A DNA stretch of 64,000 bases, taken from Paracidovorax cattleyae (GTDB lineage: Bacteria; Pseudomonadota; Gammaproteobacteria; Burkholderiales; Burkholderiaceae_C). The position numbers and the translations under genes were made by a program. The notes beneath the pieces were generated by a model. That model ran no database searches, was not told the origin of the DNA, and saw only the letters and a list, made by a program, of their open reading frames with translations. This document shows positions 33,436-43,325 of this stretch, piece after piece. The DNA lies in contig NZ_FNJL01000001.1 in assembly GCF_900104515.1 (NCBI RefSeq), positions 1 to 64,000 on the forward strand. The letters run 5' to 3'. Numbering within the stretch: position 1 is the stretch's first letter; every line of letters starts with the position of its first letter.

Positions 33436-35120
33436 CGGCCCCGGCGAAAGACACCGCACGGACCAAGGCGGCACCCGAGCGCGAGGGCTTCCGGCAGGCG
33501 ATGTCCTGGGTGCACACCTGGGCGGGCCTGGTGCTGGGATGGCTGCTCTTCGCCATCTTTGCCACGGGTACGCTGAGCTTCTTCAAGAGCGAATTCAATC
33601 TCTGGATGCGCCCCGAGATGCACGGGCTGGCCCCCGCGAGCGCCAACGTGGCGGACCGGGCGCAGGCGGCGCTGCACCGCCACGCGCCGGGCGTGACGCA
33701 GTGGATCATGCGCCTGCCCGACGAGCGCCTGCCGGCCGTCACCGTGCTCTGGCGCGACAGCGCGAAGGGGCGCTTCCAGACCCTGCTCATGGACCCCGCC
33801 ACGGGCGAGTCGATCGGCACCCGGGACACCATGGGCGGTGAATTCTTCTACCGCTTCCATTTCGAGCTGCGCACGGCCAACCAGAGCCGCTGGGCCCTGG
33901 AGGGGCGCTGGATCGTGGGGGTGGCGACGCTGCTGATGTTCATCGCGCTGCTCACGGGCGTGGTGACGCACCGGCGCATCTTCAAGGACTTCTTCACCTT
34001 CCGACCGACCAAGGGCGGCCAGCGCGCCTGGCTGGACGCGCACAACGTCTCCGGCGTGCTGGCGCTGCCTTTCTATCTCGTCATCACCTTCAGCGGGCTG
34101 ATGATCTTCCACACGCTCTACATGCCTGCCGGCATCGCGGCCGCCTATGCGACGCCCAAGGGCACCGACTCGCAGGCCTACTTCGCGGAGATGCAGGGCG
34201 ACGAGCCCGGCGCCCGCAGCGCACGGCGGGCGCGCGGCGCGGCGTCGGAGGCTGCCGCGCCCCTGCCGCCGCTGGACCTGGCCACGATGGTGGCCGGCGC
34301 CCACCGCACCTGGGGCGACGCCCGCATCGGCAACATCTCCGCGCGCCGCGATGCCGACGGCACGGTGGTGGAGGTCACGCGGCACGACGGCGACCGCCTG
34401 CAGTACGGCCCCGCGCGGCTGCGCTTCGACGGCGCCACCGCCCGGCAGCTCGCGCTCATCGATCCGCAGACGCCCGCGATCAAGACCTACCGCGTGATCT
34501 ATGGCCTGCACCTCGCCCGTTTCGCGGGCCCCGGGATGCGCTGGGCGCTGTTCGGCTTCGGCGTGCTCGGCAGCCTGATGATCGCGTCCGGACTGGTGCT
34601 TTGGTCCGTGAAACGGCGGGCGCAGTCGCAGCGCAGGTCGGCCGATGCGGGCCTGCCCTTCGGCGAGCGGCTGGTGGCCAGCCTGAACGTGGGCCTGATG
34701 GGCGGGCTGCCCCTGGCCGTCGCCGCGTTCCTCGCAGCCAACCGGCTGCTGCCCGTGTCCACGCCCGCGCGCGCCGACGCGGAGCTCGCCTGGTTCTTCG
34801 GCACCTGGGGCCTGGGCCTGGCCATCGGTGTGCTGCGGCCCGACCGGCGCGGCTGGGCCCTGCTGCTCGGCGCCGCAGGCGCGCTGTTCGCCGCGCTGCC
34901 TGCGATCAACGCGGCCACCACCTCGGCGCACCTGGGGGTCACGCTGCCTGCGGGCGAATGGGCCTGGGCGGGCATGGACCTGTCGTTCCTGGCCGCCGGC
35001 CTGGTGTTCTGCGCAATGGCGCGCCATCTGCTGCGCCGCCGCGCGCCCGCCGCGCCGAAAGCGGCCCGCACTCCGCCGCCTGCGTCCCGGGACGGCACCA
35101 CGCCCGCGCAAGGAGCCTGA
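33432..35120 (+). CDS. PepSY-associated TM helix (iron-uptake reductase-like) protein
   Basis: 562-residue inner-membrane protein: a first helix MSWVHTWAGLVLGWLLFAIF with a conserved histidine, a periplasmic PepSY-type region (about 60-160 and 230-350), and further helices near 170-190, 360-385 and at the C-terminus. Histidines in HTWAGL, HNVSGVLALPFYLVITFSGL and LHLARFAGPGMRW are typical and may bind haem as in FpvG-type siderophore reductases. Start ATG 33432 overlaps the previous stop. By analogy to FpvG it may reduce ferric siderophore, which is inference. Confidence 0.85.
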   Translation: MTAPAKDTARTKAAPEREGFRQAMSWVHTWAGLVLGWLLFAIFATGTLSFFKSEFNLWMRPEMHGLAPASANVADRAQAALHRHAPGVTQWIMRLPDERLPAVTVLWRDSAKGRFQTLLMDPATGESIGTRDTMGGEFFYRFHFELRTANQSRWALEGRWIVGVATLLMFIALLTGVVTHRRIFKDFFTFRPTKGGQRAWLDAHNVSGVLALPFYLVITFSGLMIFHTLYMPAGIAAAYATPKGTDSQAYFAEMQGDEPGARSARRARGAASEAAAPLPPLDLATMVAGAHRTWGDARIGNISARRDADGTVVEVTRHDGDRLQYGPARLRFDGATARQLALIDPQTPAIKTYRVIYGLHLARFAGPGMRWALFGFGVLGSLMIASGLVLWSVKRRAQSQRRSADAGLPFGERLVASLNVGLMGGLPLAVAAFLAANRLLPVSTPARADAELAWFFGTWGLGLAIGVLRPDRRGWALLLGAAGALFAALPAINAATTSAHLGVTLPAGEWAWAGMDLSFLAAGLVFCAMARHLLRRRAPAAPKAARTPPPASRDGTTPAQGA

Positions 35121-35125
35121 ACGCG

Positions 35126-35482
35126 ATGCTCGAGCTGCTGCTGTGTTTCGCCGGCTGGGCCGGCATCGCGCTGGGCATGGACCGGCACCATGAGGATGCC
35201 TGGGGCCGCGAAGGCGCCCAGGCGCGGCTGCGCGCCTTGCGCCGCGCGGGATGGGCCGTACTGGCACTGTCGCTGGCCCTGGCGGTCGCGTGGCCGCGCA
35301 TGGCCAGCGTGCCGCTGTCGGTCACCTGGTGGGCCGTGGCGCTCTCGGTATCCGCGCTGGGCGCCACCGCCGCAGCCACCTGGTGGCCGCGGCGCCTGCC
35401 ACGGCTGCGGATCGCGGCCCTGGCGCTGGCGGTGCTGTGGGCGGCGCTGACAGCCGCCCTGGGGCCGCACGCCACGGGCTGA
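35126..35482 (+). CDS. DUF3325 family membrane protein
   Basis: 118 residues with three or four hydrophobic helices (LELLLCFAGWAGIALGMDRH, WAVLALSLALAVAWPRMA, WWAVALSVSALGATAAATWW, LAVLWAALTAAL). The start ATG 35126 follows AAGGAG and lies five bases after the previous stop. The triad DUF3649, PepSY, DUF3325 is a recurring gene order in iron-siderophore loci. Specific function unknown. Confidence 0.83.
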   Translation: MLELLLCFAGWAGIALGMDRHHEDAWGREGAQARLRALRRAGWAVLALSLALAVAWPRMASVPLSVTWWAVALSVSALGATAAATWWPRRLPRLRIAALALAVLWAALTAALGPHATG

Positions 35483-35590
35483 CCGGCGCCTCACCGCCGC
35501 GGTCCGTCCCTGCCCTCCGCTCTCTCGCACGACCGGCAGGCTGGGCGCTGCATTGCTATTTATCGACCATCCACTTCAAGGAGCCAACCG

Positions 35591-36310
35591 ATGCCATCGA
35601 CCTTCCGCCTCTGGGCTGCCACCCTCTTCGCCGCCTGCGCCGCTGCCGGTGCCCAGGCCCACCAGGTGTGGCTCGAAGCCGGCAACGGCCAGGCGCGGCT
35701 GCAGTTCGGCGAGTACGCCGACAACCTGCTCGAAAAATCGCCCGGCGCGCTGGACAAGTTCCAGGGCGTGCCGGTGCTGCAGTCCCATGCGGTGGGTGCC
35801 GCCGCGGCCACGCGCGTGGAAGGCCGGCGCACCGCGACCGCCTTCGCCTACGCATTGCCTGCGGCCGCCGAGACGCTGTTCGCGGAAGCCCCCTACCCGG
35901 TGATCGACCGCAGCAAGGGCGGCAAGCCCGCGCTGCTCTGGCGGCCCGCCGCGCGCTGGGTCGCGGACCTGTCGCGCCCCGTCGCGGCCACGGCGCCGCT
36001 GGATGTGGTGCCCACGGGCCGCGCGGGCGAGTTGCGCGTGGTGTTCAACGGCCAGCCGCTGCCCAAGACCCAGGTGACGCTGGCCGCGCCCTCAGGCTGG
36101 GCCCGCGAGGCCGTGACCGGCGCGGACGGCACTGTGCGCTTCGCCCTGCCGTGGAAGGGCCAGTACGTGGCCGAGGTGAAGCACTCCGAGGTAGCGGACG
36201 GCGAGCGCAATGGAGAGAAGTACGGCGAGACGGCCTACCTCACCACGCTCACCTTCGCCCAGCCCGAGGGCATGGAATCCCCCGCCCTGCCGCCCACCCC
36301 TGCGCGCTGA
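35591..36310 (+). CDS. DUF4198 domain protein (periplasmic, metal-uptake associated)
   Basis: 239 residues with a signal peptide (MPSTFRLWAATLFAACAAAG, cleavage at AQA before HQVWLE). The first mature residues HQVWLEAG are typical of DUF4198, where the N-terminal histidine may contribute to metal binding as in NikM-like proteins. A Greek-key or Ig-like C-terminal part follows (TQVTLAAPSGWAREAVTGAD, GTVRFALPWKGQY). AAGGAG lies before the ATG. Between two iron-uptake receptor genes, it likely belongs to the same metal-acquisition block. Confidence 0.8.
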   Translation: MPSTFRLWAATLFAACAAAGAQAHQVWLEAGNGQARLQFGEYADNLLEKSPGALDKFQGVPVLQSHAVGAAAATRVEGRRTATAFAYALPAAAETLFAEAPYPVIDRSKGGKPALLWRPAARWVADLSRPVAATAPLDVVPTGRAGELRVVFNGQPLPKTQVTLAAPSGWAREAVTGADGTVRFALPWKGQYVAEVKHSEVADGERNGEKYGETAYLTTLTFAQPEGMESPALPPTPAR

Positions 36311-36424
36311 TTCCCCGCCGCACCGGGCGCCACGCAGCCCTGTGCGGCACCCGCTCTCCTCTTGCGCCCACACACCACCCGTACGCCGCCCGCAGCGGCG
36401 CGGGTGCCCCCTTCCCTGCCTGAC

Positions 36425-38662
36425 ATGACCCATTCCTTCGACTCTCCTCCGCTCCCCCGCCGGCCGGCTTCGCGCCCCGACGCTGCGCCGCGCGCGCTCG
36501 TACAGGCCCTGTCCGCGGCTGCCGCCGCGCTCTGCGCCCTGGGCGCTGCACCCGCCGCGCATGCCCAGCAGGCCCCCGCTGCGGGCGCTGTCCCGGCTGG
36601 GGAAGCCACGCTCGCCCCGGTGACGGTGAGTGCCGACGGCCAGCAGGAAAATCCCGTGAACCCCGTCGCCGGCTTCGTGGCCCGCCGAGCCCTGTCGGCC
36701 ACCAAGACCGATACCCCGCTGATCGAGACGCCCCAGGCCATCAGCGTCGTCACCCGCGACCAGATGGAGGCGCAGGGCGCGCAGACGCTGCGCCAGACCA
36801 CGGCCTATACCGCGGGCATGGTGTCCAACTACTTCGACAGCCGCGTGGACAGCTTCAAGGCCCGCGGCGGTGACGTGACGCAGTACCTGGACGGCCTGCT
36901 GCGCACCTACGGCACCTACAACAACATCAAGGCCGAGCCCTACCTGCTCGAACGCGTGGAATTCCTGCGCGGGCCTTCGTCCGTGCTGTACGGCCAGGGC
37001 AGCGTGGGCGGCGTGCTCAACCTCACGAGCAAGCGCCCCCAGGCCGAGCCGTTGCGCGAGGTGCAGGTGCAGCTGGGCAACCACGCCCGCAAGCAGATCG
37101 CGACCGACCTGACCGGCCCGCTCACACAGGACGGGCAATGGCTCTACCGCCTGGTGGCCGTGGGCCGCGACAGCGACTCCCAGGTGGACCACGTGAGCGA
37201 CGACCGCCAGGTGTTCGCCCCTGCGCTGACCTGGAAACCCAGCGCCGCCACGTCGCTGACGCTGCAGTTCACGCACCAGAAGGACAAGAGCGGCTCGCTG
37301 ATCGGCTTCTTCCCGTGGCAAGGCACGCAACTGCCCAGCCCGTATGGCCAGATCCCGACCTCGGCGTTCATCAGCGAGCCCGGCTGGGACGCCTACGACA
37401 GCGAGAACAATTCCTGGGGCTACCTCTTCAGCCACCAGTTGAACAGCGCCTGGACGCTGCGCCAGAACCTGCGCCGCACGGTGAGCGACGTCGATTACCG
37501 CAGCATGTACACCAGCTTCACCGCCAATAGCGCCACGGGCCGGCCTGCGCGCCCGGTGTTCGAGGCGGACAACCGCACGCTGCTGCGCGATGCCTCCTGG
37601 CAGCGCAACGCCAGCCGCCTGCTGATGGTAGATACCCAGCTCGAAGGCAAGCTGCGCGCCGGAGCCACCGAACACACGCTGCTGTTCGGCATGGACGCGC
37701 AGCGCAACACCACCAGCCAGTCCTCGTGGTTCAAGACCGTCAGCGGCATCGATGTCTATGCGCCGGTCTATGGCAATTTCACGCCGCCGTCCGAATCCGC
37801 GCTGGTGCGCCAGCCCGGCGTCCGGCAGCGGCAGGTCGGCTTCTATGCACAGGACCAGATCCGCTGGGACCGCTGGACGGCCACGCTCGGCCTGCGCCAC
37901 GACCGGGCCAGGACCGATACCGAAGGCCGCCCCGCTGCCGCCGTGGACGACAGCGCCTGGACCAAGCGCCTGGGTGCAACCTACCAGATGGATGGCGGAT
38001 GGGCCCCCTACCTGAGCTACTCGGAGTCGTTCCAGCCCCTGGGCGGCGTGGACTTCTACGGCACGCCGTTCAAGCCCCAGCGCGGCCAGCAGTGGGAAGC
38101 CGGCGTGAAATGGCAGCCAGAGGGCCGGGGCATCTCGGCCTATGCGGCCATCTACCAGGTGCGCGAGAAGAACCGCAAGACCACCGATCCCGCCAACCCG
38201 CGCAACAATCTGCAGATCGGTGAAACCAAGGCCCGCGGACTGGAAGCCGAACTCACGGCCAGCATCGCGCGCAGCTGGGACGCCACGCTGGCCTACGCCT
38301 ACACCGACGCCGAAATCTCGCGCAGCAACGCGGGCGACCAGGGGCAGCCGGTGGCCGGCGTGCCGAAGCACACGGCCTCCGCCTGGCTGTCGCACCGCTT
38401 CGGCACCGGCGGCCGCGGGCAGTGGACGGTGGGCGGCGGGCTGCGCTACACGGGATCGCAGTGGACCGGCACGACCGCCATCACCACGCCGGCCTCCACC
38501 ATCGCCGATGCCATGGTGGCGTACGATGCAGGCGACTGGCGGCTGGCCTTCAACGTGGTGAACCTGACGGACAAGGTGCAGATCACGCAGTGCCTGGCGC
38601 GCGGCGACTGCTTCTACGGCCAGCGTCGCACCTACACGCTGACTTCGACCTACCGCTTCTGA
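36425..38662 (+). CDS. TonB-dependent siderophore receptor (ferrichrome/FhuE-like)
   Basis: Outer-membrane receptor, 745 residues from the ATG at 36425; an in-frame ATG at 36362 gives 21 more residues and cannot be excluded. Signal region LVQALSAAAAALCALGAAPA then AHAQQA. TonB-box-like ATLAPVTVSAD at about 60. Plug domain: KTDTPLIETPQAISVVTRDQ, QTTAYTAGM, ERVEFLRGPSSVLYGQGSVG. The barrel ends in TYTLTSTYRF. The FhuE/ferrichrome group has this TDTPLIETPQ start. Spaced 114 bases after the DUF4198 gene; I saw no separate Fur box, so it probably shares the upstream operon promoter. Confidence 0.93.
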   Translation: MTHSFDSPPLPRRPASRPDAAPRALVQALSAAAAALCALGAAPAAHAQQAPAAGAVPAGEATLAPVTVSADGQQENPVNPVAGFVARRALSATKTDTPLIETPQAISVVTRDQMEAQGAQTLRQTTAYTAGMVSNYFDSRVDSFKARGGDVTQYLDGLLRTYGTYNNIKAEPYLLERVEFLRGPSSVLYGQGSVGGVLNLTSKRPQAEPLREVQVQLGNHARKQIATDLTGPLTQDGQWLYRLVAVGRDSDSQVDHVSDDRQVFAPALTWKPSAATSLTLQFTHQKDKSGSLIGFFPWQGTQLPSPYGQIPTSAFISEPGWDAYDSENNSWGYLFSHQLNSAWTLRQNLRRTVSDVDYRSMYTSFTANSATGRPARPVFEADNRTLLRDASWQRNASRLLMVDTQLEGKLRAGATEHTLLFGMDAQRNTTSQSSWFKTVSGIDVYAPVYGNFTPPSESALVRQPGVRQRQVGFYAQDQIRWDRWTATLGLRHDRARTDTEGRPAAAVDDSAWTKRLGATYQMDGGWAPYLSYSESFQPLGGVDFYGTPFKPQRGQQWEAGVKWQPEGRGISAYAAIYQVREKNRKTTDPANPRNNLQIGETKARGLEAELTASIARSWDATLAYAYTDAEISRSNAGDQGQPVAGVPKHTASAWLSHRFGTGGRGQWTVGGGLRYTGSQWTGTTAITTPASTIADAMVAYDAGDWRLAFNVVNLTDKVQITQCLARGDCFYGQRRTYTLTSTYRF

Positions 38663-38664
38663 CG

Positions 38665-38699
38665 GGACTTCCTCCCCGGGGCGCGCCCCGCGGGAGTCC
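38665..38699. terminator. Long GC-rich hairpin between convergent genes
   Basis: GGACT (38665-38669) pairs with AGTCC (38695-38699), with an inner CGGGGCGCGCCCCG palindrome. It fills the gap between the stops of two converging genes and may serve both. There is no T-run, so confidence is modest. Confidence 0.45.
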
Positions 38700-39968
38700 T
38701 CACTCGGGCAGCAGCCAGTTGCCCAGTTCCTCGGCCTGCTCCATGCACTGTTCCTGCAGCACGGCGCCGTAGGGCCAGCCGCCCACGAACAGCAGCGGAG
38801 GTATCTCGGCACAGGGGACACGCCCCATCCCCTCGCGCCACCCCTCGACGAAGGTTTCGTTCAGCGCCCGGATATCGGCCCGGGCCTTCACGGACACGTC
38901 GAATACGTGGTGCCGGAAGGCGGCCCAGGCCTTGTCTTCCGGCGCGTAGCGGGTGGACGGAGGCGGGGGCCGTGCGGACGGGCTCCCGGGCGCCTCGTTG
39001 TCCCACACACCGGGCCGCCAGCCGGCACCGCCTCCCGGGGGCGTGTCCGTGGGGGAAGCCCCCGGCATGCCGTCCCCGCCGTACCAGGCGGATTCGTCGT
39101 CCGTCTCGCAGACGCTGTCCAGGATGCCGCCAACCCGCACGCCGAAGGCGGCGGTGGCGGCGTCGAAGGCCAGCACGCGCAGGGCATCGCCCGGCGAATT
39201 GGCCATGACGCAGATGTCGAAGATCCGGGACTGGCCCTCGCGCAGCACTTCCACCATGTCGCTCATCACGCGCACCAGCAGCCGGCCGCCGGAGCGGATG
39301 GTGACGGACACCTGCTCGTCCGACCGCTCCTCGAGGTGGGCAGCCAGCGATTCCGCCCACTTGCGGGAAGCGTCGTCGGTGAAATCGTTCTCGGCCAGGG
39401 AGCGGCCATCCTCCTTCCAGCGGATGTACTCCAGGGCGGCCTGCACCGGCGTGTTCTGCGGGCCCGAGGGATCGCAGAGGAACATGGTCGAGATGAGCGG
39501 GTAGTAGTAGCCGTCGCGCACCTGCACCAGGGCGTCGAGCACGCGCGCGTCGCGCCAGTCGATGGACAGCGACAGGGCGCGCGCCGCCTCGTCGAGCAGC
39601 GCTTCCGGGTCGCGCAGGCAGTCGTCGAAGAAGCGCCCGCAGGTGTAGTCGAGCCGGATGCGTCCGCGCAGGGCCATGGCGGCGCGGTGCACGGTGCGGA
39701 TCAGCGGCACGGCGAGCCCGCTGCCATTCATTGGCGCATGGGCGGTCTCATTCCTGGCGGCCGGCGGCTGGCCGGCGGCCGCCAGACCGGTCGCGAAGAC
39801 ATGGCCGTGCGCATCCGCGGCCTCCCGGCCATCGAAGACGTGCACGTCCAGGAACGCACCCAGGCGCCGCGCCCGCTGCATGAGGTGGTATGCGGACGCG
39901 AGGCCCAGGGCCCCGCCGCCGACGATGGCCACGTGCAGCACATCGTCTGCGTCGCCGTGGTTTGACAT
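38700..39968 (-). CDS. FAD/NAD(P)-binding oxidoreductase-like protein
   Basis: 422 residues with an N-terminal dinucleotide-binding motif HVAIVGGGALGLASAYHL at 12-29 (GxGxxG at 17-22). The rest does not match an oxidoreductase family that I recognise; it includes an Asp/Gly/Pro-rich segment near 300-345 that looks poorly ordered. A GGGAG lies four bases before the ATG at 39968. It converges with the TonB receptor. Cofactor binding is visible; substrate and partner are not. Confidence 0.65.
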   Translation of the reverse strand: MSNHGDADDVLHVAIVGGGALGLASAYHLMQRARRLGAFLDVHVFDGREAADAHGHVFATGLAAAGQPPAARNETAHAPMNGSGLAVPLIRTVHRAAMALRGRIRLDYTCGRFFDDCLRDPEALLDEAARALSLSIDWRDARVLDALVQVRDGYYYPLISTMFLCDPSGPQNTPVQAALEYIRWKEDGRSLAENDFTDDASRKWAESLAAHLEERSDEQVSVTIRSGGRLLVRVMSDMVEVLREGQSRIFDICVMANSPGDALRVLAFDAATAAFGVRVGGILDSVCETDDESAWYGGDGMPGASPTDTPPGGGAGWRPGVWDNEAPGSPSARPPPPSTRYAPEDKAWAAFRHHVFDVSVKARADIRALNETFVEGWREGMGRVPCAEIPPLLFVGGWPYGAVLQEQCMEQAEELGNWLLPE

Positions 39969-40126
39969 GTTCTCCCGCCTGAAATTCTGAGTGACAGTGG
40001 CCCAATGTGCATGAGAGGCCGCCGGTCTTCAAGGTATCGCCTGGTTCTCGCCCCGAAAAATCCGGAGCGTGGAACGTTTTTGGCAGCGCCGCCGCCTGCC
40101 ATTCCGGCCGACCCGCCATGTGACAA

Positions 40127-40154
40127 AGCCCCCGGGATGGTGTCCGCGGGGGCT
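40127..40154 (-). terminator. Hairpin terminator of the aldehyde dehydrogenase gene
   Basis: AGCCCCCG (40127-40134) pairs with CGGGGGCT (40147-40154). On the minus strand it follows the aldehyde dehydrogenase stop by about 40 bases; only a short TTT follows, so it may be a weak terminator. Confidence 0.5.
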
Positions 40155-40194
40155 GTCCGGGACATGGCTGCCCGGGGACCGGTGGTCGGTCCGG

Positions 40195-41634
40195 TTACAC
40201 GTTGGTGATGGACACCGCGCGTGTGTTCAGGTGCGCCTCGATCGCTTCCGGACCTCCCTCGGAACCGTAGCCGGAGTCCTTCAGGCCGCCGAACGGCAGT
40301 TCGGCGGACGGAGACGCGGGCTGGTTGATCCACAGCATCCCCACTTCGAGCCGCTGCGACAGCAGGTGGGCATGCTTGAGGGAGCGCGTGAAGGCGTAGC
40401 CGGCCAGGCCGTAGGGCAGGCGGTTCGCCTCGGCGATGGCATCCTCGATCTTCTCGAAGCCTCGCACCGCGGCCACGGGGCCGAAGGGCTCCTCATTGAA
40501 GATGCGTGCGGACACGGGCACCTCGTCCAGCACCGTGGGCTGGAAGAAATTGCCGTCGCCGCCGATGCGCTCGCCGCCGGCCGCCACCTGGGCGCCGTGC
40601 TGCACGGCATCCTGCATCAGCTCGGCCATGGCCGCGATGCGGCGGGGGTTGGCCAGCGGGCCCATCTGGGTGCCGTCGGCCAGGCCGTCGCCCACCTTCA
40701 GGCCCTGGGCGTGGCGCGCCAGCGCGGCCACGAAGTCCTTGCGGATGCTCTCGTGCACCAGGAAGCGGGTGGGCGAGATGCAGACCTGGCCGGCGTTGCG
40801 GAACTTCGCGCCGCCCGCAGCCTTGATGGCGAGTTCCACGTCGGCGTCGTCGGCGACGATCACCGGGGCGTGGCCGCCCAGTTCCATGGTCACGCGCTTC
40901 ATGTGCTGGCCGGCCAGCGCCGCCAGCTGCTTGCCGACGGGGGTCGAGCCGGTGAACGTGACCTTGCGGATGACCGGATGCGGAATCAGGTAGCTGGAAA
41001 TCTCCGCCGGATTGCCATAGACCAGGCCCACGGTGCCGGAAGGGACGCCGGCATCGGCGAAGGCACGGATGAGTTCGGCAGGGCTGGCGGGCGTTTCCTC
41101 GGGGGCTTTCACGAGGATGGAGCAGCCGGACGCCAGGGCGGCGGCCAGCTTGCGCACCACCTGGTTGATCGGGAAGTTCCAGGGCGTGAACGCGGCCACG
41201 GGGCCGACGGGGTCCTTCAGGACGAGCTGCCGCACGGCGAGGCTGCCGCGCGCGGGCACGATGCGGCCGTAGATGCGCTGGCCCTCGTCGGCGAACCATT
41301 CGATGATGTCGGCGGCGGCCATGGCCTCGACTTTCGCCTCGGCCAGCGGCTTGCCCTGCTCCTGGGTGAGGATGCGGGCGATGGCGTCGGCGCGCTCGCG
41401 CATCAGCGCGGCGGCGCGGCGCATGGTGCGGGCCCGCTCCACGGCGGGGATGTCGCGCCAGGCCTCGAAACCCTTCTGGGCCGCTTCCAGGGCGCGGTCC
41501 AGGTCGGCCCGGCCTGCATGGGCTACGCGACCGATTTCCTTGCCCGTGGCCGGGTTGTGCACGGCGATGGTCCTGCCATCGGCGGCATCCTGCCATTCAC
41601 CGGCAATGAAAAGGCGTGTGCTCGGATACGTCAT
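40195..41634 (-). CDS. gabD: NAD(P)-dependent succinate-semialdehyde dehydrogenase
   Basis: Oxidises succinate semialdehyde to succinate (or a similar omega-semialdehyde). 479 residues, GabD type. Key blocks: [20 protein letters not shown] (cofactor), [33 protein letters not shown], the general-base Glu in [11 protein letters not shown], and the catalytic Cys in [15 protein letters not shown] at about residue 289. AGGAG lies seven bases before the ATG at 41634. No GABA transaminase is adjacent. Confidence 0.87.
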   Translation of the reverse strand: MTYPSTRLFIAGEWQDAADGRTIAVHNPATGKEIGRVAHAGRADLDRALEAAQKGFEAWRDIPAVERARTMRRAAALMRERADAIARILTQEQGKPLAEAKVEAMAAADIIEWFADEGQRIYGRIVPARGSLAVRQLVLKDPVGPVAAFTPWNFPINQVVRKLAAALASGCSILVKAPEETPASPAELIRAFADAGVPSGTVGLVYGNPAEISSYLIPHPVIRKVTFTGSTPVGKQLAALAGQHMKRVTMELGGHAPVIVADDADVELAIKAAGGAKFRNAGQVCISPTRFLVHESIRKDFVAALARHAQGLKVGDGLADGTQMGPLANPRRIAAMAELMQDAVQHGAQVAAGGERIGGDGNFFQPTVLDEVPVSARIFNEEPFGPVAAVRGFEKIEDAIAEANRLPYGLAGYAFTRSLKHAHLLSQRLEVGMLWINQPASPSAELPFGGLKDSGYGSEGGPEAIEAHLNTRAVSITNV

Positions 41635-41838
41635 GCATGTGCTCCTGCGGTAGCTGATAAGAGGATGGGGGACGGGAGGCGGCCGGTCGTGCCACGGGCG
41701 TGGCGGCAGCAACACCATATCCTAGCCGGGACCTATGGCACGGCCCGGCAACAAAAAGAAGCACTATAGGCCGGTTGGCGCCGCGGTGTCCGGGCGAAAT
41801 CACTTTGCTACGCCGAGTTACCCAAGTTGCGGGATTTT

Positions 41839-43311
41839 TCACCCATTCCGTGCCACCGGAGGGTTTCCGTCCCGCATCTGCGCCGCATCGCCCCCCCAGC
41901 CACCTCCCAGTGCGCGGATCAGCCCGACCGTGGCGGTGTACTGCGCGGTGCGCACCTGCAGGGCCTGGCGGCGGTTGCGCAGTTCGCTGCGCCGTGCGTC
42001 GAGGAGCTCCAGTTGGCTCACCATGCCGTTGCGGTAGCGCGAGTCCGACAGCTGCGTGGCGCGCACGGCAGACTGCACGGCGCGGCCCTGGGCCTCGGCC
42101 TGCCCTGCCAGCAGGCGCAGTGCGCTGAGCTGGTCCTCGACCTCGCGGAAAGCGGTGAGGACCTGGCCGCGGTGGGCCGCCAGCGCACCCTCCAGCCGGG
42201 CGCGGGCGCCGTCTTCCTGCGCCTGGCGCTGGCCGCCGTCGAAGAGCGGCAGCGACAGCAGTGCGCCGATGCCCCAGGAGCGGGCCGACCACTTGAAGAG
42301 GTCGCCCAGCTCCGGCGAGGCATAGCCGCCATTGCCCGTGAGCGTGACCGCCGGGAACCACGCCGCCTGGGCCACGCCCACGCGGGCCTGCGCCGCCAGC
42401 ACGGCCGCCTGTGCCGCAGAGACGTCCGGGCGGCGCGCCAGCACGGTGCCCGGCACCCCGGCGGGAATGACGGGCAGCGCCGCCTCGCCAGCCGCGGGGG
42501 GCACGGTGAAACCGGTGGCCACCTCCCCGACCAGCAGGGCCAGCGCATGGGTCAGCACCGCCTGCTGGCGCTCCAGCGCGAGCGCGTCGGACTCGGTGGC
42601 GGCCACCTCGGTCTGCACGCGCGCCACGTCCAGCTCGGCCACGTCGCCGGCCTGGTAGCGGCGCTCGGTCAGGCGCAAGGTGTCCCGGTAGGCGGCCAGG
42701 CTCTCCTGCACCAGCGCCTGCTCGGCCTGCACCGAGCGCAGCTGCAGGTAGGCCTGGGCGGTATCCGCCCGGGCCATCAGGCGCGCGCTTTGCAGCAGCG
42801 CCTCGCGCGAGCGGGCATCGAGCCGCGCGGCATCGCTGGCCTGCGAGAGGCGGCCGAACAGGTCCAGTTCATAGGACACATTCAGTCCCGCCGTGGCCAG
42901 GGTGGCGGGCACGGGGCCGCCCGTGGCCGTATTGGCACCGGCCTGCCGCGCCACGCCGGCCGAGGCGCCCAGTTGCGGCGCGCGGCTGGCATCGGCGGAG
43001 CGCAGCAGCGCGCGCGCTTCGGCCAGGCGGGCGGCGGCCTCCTGCACGTTGGTATTGCCGCTGCCGGCGCGCTGCACCAGATCGTCCAGCACCGGATCGC
43101 GGAAGCCCAGCCACCACGTGCCGCGGGGCTGCGTCTCGGCGGGCGGGGCGGTGGTCCACGATGCGGTGCCGGCGGGCTCGCTGAAGGCGGCGGGCACGGC
43201 CACGCCGGCATGTTCCGGCACCGCCGGGGTGCTCATGCAGCCCGCCAGCACCAGGGCCGCAGCCAGCGGCGCCAGCCGCGAGAGGGAAACAAAGGGAGAA
43301 AACATCGTCAT
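41839..43311 (-). CDS. RND efflux outer-membrane lipoprotein (NodT/OprN type)
   Basis: Outer-membrane channel of a tripartite efflux pump. 490 residues; lipoprotein signal with lipobox LAGC at C25. Two OEP repeats follow (DPVLDDLVQRAGSGNTNVQE, AAARLAEARALLRSADASRA and later the ARVQTEVAATESDALALERQ to AGEAALPVIPAGVPGTVLAR region). GGAG lies eight bases before the ATG at 43311. Last gene of a minus-strand operon with the RND permease and adaptor, 14 bases after the permease stop. Confidence 0.92.
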   Translation of the reverse strand: MTMFSPFVSLSRLAPLAAALVLAGCMSTPAVPEHAGVAVPAAFSEPAGTASWTTAPPAETQPRGTWWLGFRDPVLDDLVQRAGSGNTNVQEAAARLAEARALLRSADASRAPQLGASAGVARQAGANTATGGPVPATLATAGLNVSYELDLFGRLSQASDAARLDARSREALLQSARLMARADTAQAYLQLRSVQAEQALVQESLAAYRDTLRLTERRYQAGDVAELDVARVQTEVAATESDALALERQQAVLTHALALLVGEVATGFTVPPAAGEAALPVIPAGVPGTVLARRPDVSAAQAAVLAAQARVGVAQAAWFPAVTLTGNGGYASPELGDLFKWSARSWGIGALLSLPLFDGGQRQAQEDGARARLEGALAAHRGQVLTAFREVEDQLSALRLLAGQAEAQGRAVQSAVRATQLSDSRYRNGMVSQLELLDARRSELRNRRQALQVRTAQYTATVGLIRALGGGWGGDAAQMRDGNPPVARNG

Positions 43312-43325
43312 GGCAAAGCTCCGTC